NCBI GenBank assembly: GCA_947631375.1
Contig: CANRLD010000009.1
Coordinates: forward strand, 1-20,378
Reading direction: 5' to 3'
DNA: 20,378 nucleotides
DNA from: an uncultured Methylophaga sp.
GTDB taxonomy: Bacteria > Pseudomonadota > Gammaproteobacteria > Nitrosococcales > Methylophagaceae
Shown here: positions 8,610-16,768 of the stretch, in pieces
Layout of the letters: each line of letters opens with the position of its first letter
Numbering within the stretch: position 1 is the stretch's first letter
Translations under genes and position numbers: made by a program
Notes under the pieces: model-generated
What the model was told of the DNA's origin: nothing
Seen by the model: only the letters and a program-made list of their open reading frames with translations
Database searches by the model: none

Positions 8610-10769
8610 GCGAAGAATCACTCCTGCCAATGGCGGCAAGTTCAGCAAAATCGAATAAGGCCGATCGGACCAGGGAATATTGTCACTCTGAATGAATGGG
8701 CGCACTGGATGGTTACTCCCACCATAAAACTCTGAGTCGGAATTAATCACGACGACATATTCGCCGGCGTCGGGCACACCAATACGGTAATTATCACGAA
8801 CCACTGGCGTGAAGTTGAATACCGCAATCGCAGTTTCAGCCTGTCCACGACGTAGATAACTCAGGATAGAGTGTTCACTGTCGTGACAGTCGATCCACTC
8901 AAAGCCCTGAGATTCAAAATCGTGATAGAACAAAGCAGGACTTTCCCGGTAGACAGTATTTAAGTCTTTGACGATGTGTTGCATGCCACGATGCAATGGA
9001 TAATCCAGCAGATACCACTCAAGGCTTTGTTCGCTGTTCCACTCACTTCCTTGGGCAAATTCAGACCCCATAAACAGCAATTTTTTACCGGGATAACTGT
9101 ACATAAAAGTATAGAGCAGACGCAGGTTGGCAAATTGTTGCCATTCATCTCCCGGCATTTTATAGCGTAGCGAACGCTTGCCGTGTACTACCTCGTCATG
9201 GGAGAAAGGAAGAACAAAGTTTTCGGTAAAAGCATATAACAGGCCAAAAGTCAGTTGATCGTGGTGATAACGACGATGGATTGGATCCTGTTTCATGTAT
9301 TCAAGAATGTCATGCATCCAGCCCATATTCCATTTCATCGAAAACCCCAAGCCGCCCATATCGGTTGGTCTGGAGACCATCGGATACGAGGTGGATTCTT
9401 CAGCGCTGATAATACAGCCAGGGTGGGCTTGATGCAGAATGGCATTAACTTCTTGCAGAAAACTGATTGCTTCAAGATTTTCCCGGCCACCATGAATATT
9501 CGGCAGCCATTGGCCTTCTTGGCGTGAATAATCGAGATATAACATGGAGGCCACGGCATCGACACGCAAACCATCGATATGAAACTCTTCCAGCCAGAAA
9601 AAAGCACTTGCTAACAGAAAGTTACGCACCTCATTGCGGCCGTAATTGAAAATTAAGGTGCCCCAGTCCTGATGCTCGCCACGACGAGGATCTTCGTGTT
9701 CATAGAGAGCGGAACCATCAAAGCGGGCTAGTCCAAAATGATCTTTGGGGAAATGTCCGGGAACCCAATCCAGCAAGACGCCAATTTCATTCTGATGACA
9801 TAAGTCTACGAAATAGCGAAACTCGTCTGGAGTTCCGAAACGGCTGGTTGCCGCGTAATAGCCGGTTGTTTGATAGCCCCATGATACATCAAGCGGATGC
9901 TCGGTTATGGGTAGTAACTCAATGTGGGTAAAGCCCATTTTTTTGACAAAGGGCACGAGCTTGTCAGCCAGCTCCATGTAGCTGTAAAACCGACCATCAA
10001 GGTGTTTCTGCCATGAGCCTAGATGCACTTCATAGACACTATGCGGTGCATGTAACCAGTTCGTTTTCTTGCGGCTTTCCATCCAGTCCTGATCCTGCCA
10101 CTGATACTGGCTGTGAAACACAACCGAAGCGGTGCCGGGACGTAGTTCAGCTTGTTGGCAGTAGGGATCCATTTTCAGGTGTAGGGAGCCATCTCGCTGA
10201 TTGAGAAGTTCAAATTTGTACAGTTCGCCCGCAGTGAGCCCAGGAATAAATAATTCCCATATACCGCTATTGCCTCGCGAGCGCATCGGGTGACAGCGAC
10301 CATCCCAACGATTGAAATTCCCCACTACACTGACGCGTTGTGCGTTGGGCGCCCATGTTGCAAACATCACACCCTCTACACCGTCAATATTACGCAGGTG
10401 TGCTCCCATAAACCGGTACGCATGCCAATGTTTGCCTTCAGCAAATAAATGCATATCGTAATCAGAAATTTGTGGAGGGAAGCAATATGGGTCGTAATGA
10501 CTGACTATTTCATCTGCTGCGGTTGTGCAGTAGATCTGATAAGGCGTTTGCAAGGCGTCTGATGGGCCAGCCCATTCGAATAAATCTGTGCCTGGAATGC
10601 GTTGCATAACCAAATCGTCGCCGACAGTAGCGTGTTTAACGTCTGGTAAAAATGCCCGGACGACAACGCCTTTTTTGGTTATATGCCTGCCCAGCACGAC
10701 GAACGGATCGTGATGGCTGGCTTCTATGATTTTACGTTGGTCATTTGTCAAATTTTCTTCAAAAACCAT
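8598..10769 (-). CDS. glgB: 1,4-alpha-glucan branching enzyme GlgB
   Basis: GlgB cuts alpha-1,4 glucan chains and re-attaches them as alpha-1,6 branches on glycogen. I chose ATG 10769 because AGGAAAG lies about 8-10 nt before it; the frame is open 13 codons further to 10808, but that start lacks a ribosome site. The 723-residue product, close to the 728 of E. coli, has an N-terminal N1/CBM48 region, a second CBM48 near 120-220 (ATWAPNAQRVSVVGNFNRWDG), then the GH13 barrel. Catalytic residues are nucleophile D404 in DGLRVDAVASMLY, acid/base E457 in SAEEST, and D525 in FSHDEVVHGK. It diverges from glgC across 107 bp and converges on pgi. The gene is intact. Confidence 0.97.
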   Translation of the reverse strand: MVFEENLTNDQRKIIEASHHDPFVVLGRHITKKGVVVRAFLPDVKHATVGDDLVMQRIPGTDLFEWAGPSDALQTPYQIYCTTAADEIVSHYDPYCFPPQISDYDMHLFAEGKHWHAYRFMGAHLRNIDGVEGVMFATWAPNAQRVSVVGNFNRWDGRCHPMRSRGNSGIWELFIPGLTAGELYKFELLNQRDGSLHLKMDPYCQQAELRPGTASVVFHSQYQWQDQDWMESRKKTNWLHAPHSVYEVHLGSWQKHLDGRFYSYMELADKLVPFVKKMGFTHIELLPITEHPLDVSWGYQTTGYYAATSRFGTPDEFRYFVDLCHQNEIGVLLDWVPGHFPKDHFGLARFDGSALYEHEDPRRGEHQDWGTLIFNYGRNEVRNFLLASAFFWLEEFHIDGLRVDAVASMLYLDYSRQEGQWLPNIHGGRENLEAISFLQEVNAILHQAHPGCIISAEESTSYPMVSRPTDMGGLGFSMKWNMGWMHDILEYMKQDPIHRRYHHDQLTFGLLYAFTENFVLPFSHDEVVHGKRSLRYKMPGDEWQQFANLRLLYTFMYSYPGKKLLFMGSEFAQGSEWNSEQSLEWYLLDYPLHRGMQHIVKDLNTVYRESPALFYHDFESQGFEWIDCHDSEHSILSYLRRGQAETAIAVFNFTPVVRDNYRIGVPDAGEYVVVINSDSEFYGGSNHPVRPFIQSDNIPWSDRPYSILLNLPPLAGVILRKTH

Positions 10770-10876
10770 AGGTATACTTTCCTGTAAGTTTTTCCTGTTG
10801 CTGCCCACGATGATGATGTGGCAGGCTAAAAGCCATTACAACATATTTCATTGCTTAGCTGGCTGGAGATTTCACT

Positions 10877-12145
10877 ATGCGGAAAAATAATAGCACGCGC
10901 TTTATCAGCCGTCTGACTAGAGATACGTTGGCTTTGATCCTTGCCGGAGGGCGAGGGTCCCGTTTAAAACAGCTGACTGGCTGGAGAGCCAAACCGGCTG
11001 TTCCATTTGGCGGAAAGTTCAGGATTATCGATTTTCCCTTATCCAATTGTGTTAACTCGGGCATTCGTCGTGTTGGTGTGTTGACGCAATATAAAGCGCA
11101 TTCTCTTATTCGCCATATTCAACAGGGCTGGGGCTTTATGCGGGGTGAACTGGGTGAGTTTGTAGAATTGTTACCCGCCTCACAACGCACAGAGCAGGGG
11201 TGGTATACCGGTACCGCTGATGCGGTATATCAGAATATTGATATTTTAAGAAATCATAGTCCGGAATATGTCTTGATACTGGCTGGCGACCATATTTATA
11301 AAATGGACTATGGTGATATGCTGGCCGAGCACGTCGCCCAAAATGCGGATATGACCATTGGCTGTATTGAGGTGCCGATTGAGCAGGCAAAAGCTTTTGG
11401 TGTGATGTCGGTAGACTTCAACCATCGGATTATTGCTTTTGACGAAAAGCCGGAAAACCCGACTGCACTTCCTGGACGTGATGATGTCGCTCTGGCGTCT
11501 ATGGGGATCTATATTTTCAATGCGGGTTTTCTTTATGAGCAACTTATCAAAGACGCTGACAACTCGGACTCCAGCCATGATTTTGGCCACGATATTATCC
11601 CAGCCTTAATTGAAAACTATAAGGTTGTCGCCTTTCCATACAAAGACGTACAAGGTAATGATCCCGGTTACTGGCGGGATGTCGGAACGATAGATGCCTT
11701 TTGGGCGGCCAATCTGGAATTGATTGGAGTGACGCCGGAGTTAAATCTTTATGATGCTGACTGGCCTATCTGGACGCATCAGGCACAGTTGCCGCCGGCC
11801 AAATTTGTTTTTGACGATGATGATCGACGTGGTATGGCGGTTGACTCGATGGTATCGGGAGGCTGTATTATTTCTGGCTCGATTGTGCGCCATTCCGTTT
11901 TATTCTCGAATGTTGAGGTACGCAGTTACAGCTTGATTGAAGACAGCGTGGTCTTGCCAGATGTTGTTGTGGGAAGACATTGCCGGTTGAAGAAGGTTGT
12001 ACTGGATAAAGGCTGCATCATCCCTGAAGGTACGGTGATTGGCGAGGATCTTGAGCTTGATGCACAACGTTTTGAAGTATCACCCGACGGCGTTGTTTTA
12101 GTGACGCCCGAAATGCTGGGGCAAAATTACCGTTATGTCCGATAA
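10877..12145 (+). CDS. glgC: Glucose-1-phosphate adenylyltransferase GlgC
   Basis: GlgC makes ADP-glucose from ATP and glucose-1-phosphate, the committed and allosterically controlled step of bacterial glycogen synthesis. The 422-residue product has the nucleotidyltransferase motif LILAGGRGSRLKQLT at 20-34, the activator-site sequence RAKPAVPFGGKFRIIDF with K39 (the position of the fructose-1,6-bisphosphate-binding lysine in E. coli), LAGDHIYKMDY at 136-146, and the sugar-phosphate motif FDEKPENP. A C-terminal left-handed beta-helix follows. GGAG lies 9 nt before the ATG. It diverges from glgB and overlaps the next gene (GH57) by 11 bp, so the two are likely translationally coupled. Confidence 0.97.
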   Translation: MRKNNSTRFISRLTRDTLALILAGGRGSRLKQLTGWRAKPAVPFGGKFRIIDFPLSNCVNSGIRRVGVLTQYKAHSLIRHIQQGWGFMRGELGEFVELLPASQRTEQGWYTGTADAVYQNIDILRNHSPEYVLILAGDHIYKMDYGDMLAEHVAQNADMTIGCIEVPIEQAKAFGVMSVDFNHRIIAFDEKPENPTALPGRDDVALASMGIYIFNAGFLYEQLIKDADNSDSSHDFGHDIIPALIENYKVVAFPYKDVQGNDPGYWRDVGTIDAFWAANLELIGVTPELNLYDADWPIWTHQAQLPPAKFVFDDDDRRGMAVDSMVSGGCIISGSIVRHSVLFSNVEVRSYSLIEDSVVLPDVVVGRHCRLKKVVLDKGCIIPEGTVIGEDLELDAQRFEVSPDGVVLVTPEMLGQNYRYVR

Positions 12146-13809
12146 TTTGAAAGTTGTACTGTGTTGGCACATGCACCAACCGCAATATAGCGAACCGATG
12201 GGAGGAATGTATCAGCTTCCCTGGACCTACCTGCATGCGATAAAAGATTATGTTGATATGGCATGGCATCTTGAGAATGTGCCACAAGCGCGCGCGGTAG
12301 TAAATTTCGCGCCGACCTTGTTGGAGCAGATAGATGATTATGATCAACAACTCAAGGCGCGGTTTAAGGGAACCGGCTATTTAAAGGATCCTTTACTGAT
12401 TGCGCTGGATTCACCGATGCAACCTGTGCATGCTGGTGAACGTCGCAAGCTTATTAATATCTGCTTACGGGCAAATGAAGAAAAGCTGATCGCGCCATTC
12501 CCGCACTTCGCTCGATTAGTAGAAATTGCCAGATGGGCGCTGGAACAGACAGAACGTTTACGTTATTTGAATGAACAGTTTTTGATCGATTTACTGGTCT
12601 GGTATCACCTGGTCTGGATGGGTACGTCGCCATGATCCCCGCATTCAGGCGCTGATGAAAAAGGGGCATTTTTTTACTTTTCATGATCGGCGTCAGTTAA
12701 TCACGGTTATTGGCGAAATATTAAGTGATTTGATTCCAAGGTATCGTCGTCTGGCCGAATCGGGCCGGGTGGAATTATCGGTGACACCTTATGCTCACCC
12801 AATTTTGCCGTTACTGCTTGACATAAAAAGTACCCATGAAGCGATGCCTGAAGCACCGCTGCCTGACATTACGGAATACCCTGATGGTGCAACGCGGGCG
12901 CGTTGGCATATGGAGGAAGGAATACGGGTATTTGAATCCTTTTTCGGCTTTCGCCCCAAAGGCTGTTGGCCGTCTGAGGGCGCAGTGTCTGAGGCTACAC
13001 TGGCATTGATTGCCGAGCACGGTTTTATCTGGACGGCAACGGGCGAAAATGTATTGCGTAACAGTTTGAATAAATCGGGTATGCCGGATGCCAATATTCA
13101 TAAACCCTATCGGTTGAAAGATCACCCGCCGGCGTGTTTTTTTCGTGATGATGGTTTATCGGATTTAATTGGTTTTATCTACACCAAATGGGGCGCGGAA
13201 GATGCGGTGAATGACTTTGTGAGTCATTTAATCAACATCAAAAATACCACCGAAGACGATGCTGATCGCGTGGTATCGATTATTCTTGATGGCGAAAATG
13301 CCTGGGAGTATTACTCCTATAATGGGTTTTATTTTTTGCAAAGCCTTTATAAACAGTTGGCAGATCATCCGGATATTGAGCTGACGACCTTTAGTGAATG
13401 CCTGGAGCGCGGGGTGAACCCCGGTACGTTACCGGAAATGGTTGCGGGCAGTTGGGTATATGGTTCATTTTCTACCTGGATTGGTGATGTGGATAAAAAC
13501 CGTGGCTGGGATCTGCTTAGCCAGGCCAAACAAGTTTATGATCAGCGGATAGCCGTAACAGCCTTTGACCCTGAAATGCGAACGGCAATAGACAGGCAGC
13601 TGGCGATTTGTGAAGGATCAGACTGGTTTTGGTGGTTTGGTGATTACAATGCTGCCGAGAGCGTCAGTGATTTTGAACGCTTGTTCCGGTTACATCTATC
13701 CAATCTTTATCAAATGTTAGGTGAAGAAGTGCCCCAGGTATTATCAGAAGTTGTATCGTTTGGTGGAGGGGAGGCCGAGCAAGGCGGCACCATGCGCCGT
13801 GGCAACTAA
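12135..13809 (+). pseudogene. Glycoside hydrolase family 57 (COG1449-type alpha-glucan hydrolase), frame-broken
   Basis: GH57 enzymes act on alpha-glucans (amylase, 4-alpha-glucanotransferase or branching types); this COG1449-like type often sits with glycogen genes and its exact reaction is not certain. The first frame (12135-12635) has the family start VVLCWHMHQPQYSEP and runs to LVWYHLVWMG. The frame then breaks near 12621. The second frame resumes at about 12625 (RRHDPRIQALMKKGHFFTFH) and ends at 13809. It holds the probable nucleophile Glu (codon 12976-12978, GCWPSEGAV) and the acid/base Asp (13288-13290, IILDGENAWE). The family's usual WMGETVRR would need about 8 more bases, giving about 560 residues. 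An ATG at 12655 is internal, not a separate gene start. All catalytic motifs survive, so a recent mutation or a sequence error are both plausible. Confidence 0.87.
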
Positions 13810-13812
13810 TAA

Positions 13813-15270
13813 ATGAAGCAGGCTGATATTTTTTCTCATCGCCGCAGTGGTGTATTGCTGCATGTCACCAGCTTGCCTTCCGGTAATTTAGGCGTAGATG
13901 CGTATCGTTTTGTTGACTTGCTGCAGCAGGCTGGCGTGACTGTCTGGCAAATGTTGCCACTGGGACCCACCCATGAGGACGGTTCACCATATCAATGTTT
14001 GTCTGCCCATGCCGGTAATAACAAGCTACTTTGTGTTGATGCAATTAAATCTCAGCCTTGGGTGCGCAGTGGTGAACTTGGCGGCAATAAGATATTCACA
14101 CTGGTTGCGAACGCCTACAGGCAGTTTATTGAGTTTGCCACAGCAGCTGAAAGGCAGGCTTATCAGGCGTTTTGTGTACAGCAGGCCTTCTGGCTGGAGA
14201 ATTATGTCTTATATCGGGAAATCCGTAATCTCCAGCATGCAAGGGCCTGGTATGAGTGGCCGCCAGAGCTGCGTGATAGAAATGAACTGGCACTGGCCGG
14301 TCTTGCCGAACAGCGGGCAGAATCTCTGGATATTCGTCGTTTTGAACAGTATTTGTTTTTTCAGCAGTGGCAAAATTTAAAAAACTACGCCAATCAGCAT
14401 AATGTGAAATTGTTTGGTGATATGCCGATTTTTGTTGCGCATGACAGTGCTGATGTCTGGGCCGCGCCAGAATTATTTTCGCTGGATGAGAGCGGCCAGG
14501 CTATTAAAGTAACGGGGGTCCCTCCGGATTATTTTTCAGCGACGGGGCAGCGGTGGGGCAATCCATTATATGACTGGCAAGTGCATTTGGATGAAGATTT
14601 TCGTTGGTGGCGACAGCGTTTGAAAACGCAATTAGCGTTATTTGATTTGATTCGTATTGATCATTTTCGTGGTTTTGAAGCGTGTTGGGAAATTCCTGCC
14701 AGTTGTGAGACTGCCGTTGAAGGGCAGTGGGGTAAAGCTCCGGGAGACGCCTTGTTTCAGGCTTTATTGGCCGAATTTGGTGAGTTGCCGTTAGTAGCAG
14801 AAGATTTAGGCATTATCACCGAAGAAGTAACGGCATTGCGTGAAAAATATGCCATACCAGGAATGAAAATTCTGCAATTTGCATTTGGTGGAAACGCTGA
14901 TAATCCTTATTTACCGCATCAGCATTGTTACGACAGCGTGATCTATACCGGAACCCATGACAACAACACCAGTGTGGGATGGTATCAGGAGTTGAGCGAG
15001 CAAGCGCGTTCCCATCTGCATAGCTATGCAGGTCCGAGTGATGAAAAAATGCCCTGGTTGCTGATTCGCATGGCGTTACAGTCCGTTGCCGGGCTGGCGA
15101 TTGTTCCGATGCAGGATTTGTTTGAATTGGCGGGCGAGCACAGAATGAACACCCCAGGAACAACTGAGGGCAATTGGCACTGGCAGTTTCAGTGGGATAT
15201 GATTTCTGAACATTGCATCAGTTATTTCAGAATGATGAATCAACTTTATGGGCGAATATGTTGTGAGTAA
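13813..15270 (+). CDS. malQ: 4-alpha-glucanotransferase (amylomaltase) MalQ
   Basis: MalQ (GH77) transfers alpha-1,4-glucan segments between chains and recycles short maltodextrins. The 485-residue product has the normal length for the short amylomaltase type. Catalytic residues are nucleophile D283 in IRIDHFRGFEACWE, acid/base E330 in LVAEDLGIITEEV, and D383 in TGTHDNNTSVGWY. The 250s-loop region FSATGQRWGNPLYDW is also present. It begins 3 nt after the GH57 stop and its end overlaps gcvH, so it is probably part of a glgC-GH57-malQ-gcvH transcript. The reading frame is intact. Confidence 0.97.
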   Translation: MKQADIFSHRRSGVLLHVTSLPSGNLGVDAYRFVDLLQQAGVTVWQMLPLGPTHEDGSPYQCLSAHAGNNKLLCVDAIKSQPWVRSGELGGNKIFTLVANAYRQFIEFATAAERQAYQAFCVQQAFWLENYVLYREIRNLQHARAWYEWPPELRDRNELALAGLAEQRAESLDIRRFEQYLFFQQWQNLKNYANQHNVKLFGDMPIFVAHDSADVWAAPELFSLDESGQAIKVTGVPPDYFSATGQRWGNPLYDWQVHLDEDFRWWRQRLKTQLALFDLIRIDHFRGFEACWEIPASCETAVEGQWGKAPGDALFQALLAEFGELPLVAEDLGIITEEVTALREKYAIPGMKILQFAFGGNADNPYLPHQHCYDSVIYTGTHDNNTSVGWYQELSEQARSHLHSYAGPSDEKMPWLLIRMALQSVAGLAIVPMQDLFELAGEHRMNTPGTTEGNWHWQFQWDMISEHCISYFRMMNQLYGRICCE

Positions 15271-15652
15271 TTCAAGAGATTATTATTTCAGCGAATTCCA
15301 TGTCTGGCTGGAAGAGCAGGGTGCGGGATTATTTACCTTAGGCATCACGGAACACGCCCAAAACAGTTTGGGCGATATTGTTTATGTCGAGTTGCCATCA
15401 GAAGGACAGCAGTTCGCTGCGGGAGAGAGTTGTGCGGTGATTGAGTCCGTTAAATCAGCCTCTGAGATCGTGATGCCGATTAATGGTGAAGTGATCGCTA
15501 TCAATCAGCAATTAGTCGAATCACCCGAATTGATAAATCAGGAACCATTTAATAATGGCTGGATTTTACGCTTTCGTTCGGATGTTACGATTGACGCCGT
15601 CGCCGCTGAATTAATGACGGCGGCAGACTACGACAGTTTTCTGGACCAGTAA
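15263..15652 (+). CDS. gcvH: Glycine cleavage system H protein
   Basis: GcvH is the lipoyl carrier that shuttles the aminomethyl group between the P, T and L proteins of glycine cleavage. The product has the family core GITEHAQNSLGDIVYVELP and the lipoylation motif IESVKSASEI, with K64 counted from GTG 15263. I prefer this GTG because the distance from it to the conserved HVW matches the HEW of known H proteins. An in-frame ATG at 15248 would add five residues, and neither start has a good ribosome site. The start overlaps the malQ end by 8 bp (23 bp for the ATG). No gcvT or gcvP lies in the window. The 3' end overlaps the convergent anmK end by 25 bp. Confidence 0.93.
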   Translation: MSNSRDYYFSEFHVWLEEQGAGLFTLGITEHAQNSLGDIVYVELPSEGQQFAAGESCAVIESVKSASEIVMPINGEVIAINQQLVESPELINQEPFNNGWILRFRSDVTIDAVAAELMTAADYDSFLDQ

Positions 15653-16754
15653 ACGGCACCCAGAATGCTTGGTTGCCGCGCGCCAGTGATCTGCTGCAAA
15701 TCAATTTTTTGGTACTGTAGTGTCTGGGCGGCAAGCCAGGCAAATGCTGTCGCCTCTACCCACTGCGGATCCAGCCCAATGGCTGCTGTCGTAGCTACGG
15801 TTTTATCTTTTAAGGCGGTATTCAGCGCCTGCATTAATGCTGTGTTTTTGGCACCGCCGCCACAGATATAAACTTCTTCTGCCTGATATGCATATTTGTG
15901 GATGGCATCTGCGATAGTCGATACGGTAAACGCTAAAAGAGTGGCCTGTACATCTGCAGCAGGCAGCGTTGTCGCATTGGCCTGCCGCAATTGTTGTTGC
16001 AGCCAGTTTTGATTAAATAATTCGCGTCCAGTGCTTTTGGGAATTGAGCGGTTGAAGTAAGGGGCGGATTTGAGCGTCAGCAATAAAGACTCATTCACTT
16101 GTCCGCTTTTGCCCAACGTCCTTCATCATCATAGTCTTTCTGCAAATGAATTTGACTCCAGCTATCCATCAAAGTATTCCCCGGGCCGGTATCAAAACCA
16201 TGCACAGCGGTGGTTTTTCCAGCGGTTAAAACACTGATATTGCTGATACCACCAATATTAATAATGGCTCGGTGTTTGTGCTCAGAGCCAAACATGGCGG
16301 CATGAAAGGCCGGAACCAGAGGAGCGCCTTGGCCGCCATTAACCATATCACGCTGCCGGAAATCACAAACGGTAGTGATGCCCGTTGTTTCCGCGATAAC
16401 GTTACCGTTACCGATTTGCATGCTGAAAGGGTAGGCAGAGTCAGGCTCATGAAATATGGTTTGGCCGTGACAGCCAATACCATCAATTTGCGCAGCTGAA
16501 ACGTCAGCTATGGTCAGAAGACGCTGGATCGTTTGTGCGTAGGCATAACCAAGCCTGATGTCTAATTGTCCCAACTGCGAAAGATGGCACTGCGCAGAGT
16601 TGATCAGTGTTTTTAACGATTCTTGCAGTGCAGGCTCAAAGCGCTCGGTATGATGAGCAAGCAGTTTTGCTTGCTGTGCTGGCGAGAGGTCGATTAAGAC
16701 AGCGTCAATGGCATCAAGACTGGTACCCGACATCAGGCCAATATAGAGCGCCAT
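15628..16754 (-). pseudogene. anmK: Anhydro-N-acetylmuramic acid kinase AnmK, frame-broken by one base
   Basis: AnmK phosphorylates and opens 1,6-anhydro-MurNAc from cell-wall turnover, giving MurNAc-6-P for recycling. From ATG 16754 the first frame reads MALYIGLMSGTSLDAIDAV (ATP-binding start), DFRQRD...GGQGAPLVPAFH with conserved acidic residues, and GFDTGPGNTLMDSW. It then falls out of frame near 16107 and stops at 16095. The other frame continues exactly where the protein should (KSGQVNESLL, then KSTGRELFNQNWL) to 15628. One missing A in the AAAA run at 16106-16109 explains the break, and restoring it gives about 375 residues, the normal length. It follows the M23 peptidase gene by 14 nt. 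A homopolymer sequencing error is quite possible. Confidence 0.9.
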
Positions 16755-16768
16755 ATTTTTGCGTCGTC

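Noticed and set aside
10819..10833. Possible sigma-54 promoter for glgC (GG-N10-GC within TGGCAGGCTAAAAGCC)
   Set aside because: Only the GG and GC pairs fit; the -12 element is AAGC rather than TTGC, and the first block differs from TGGCAC. Chance match likely.
12655..13809. A stand-alone shorter GH57 gene starting at ATG 12655
   Set aside because: The homology continues upstream of this ATG in the same frame (RRHDPRIQAL) and joins the first frame, so it is the 3' part of one broken gene.
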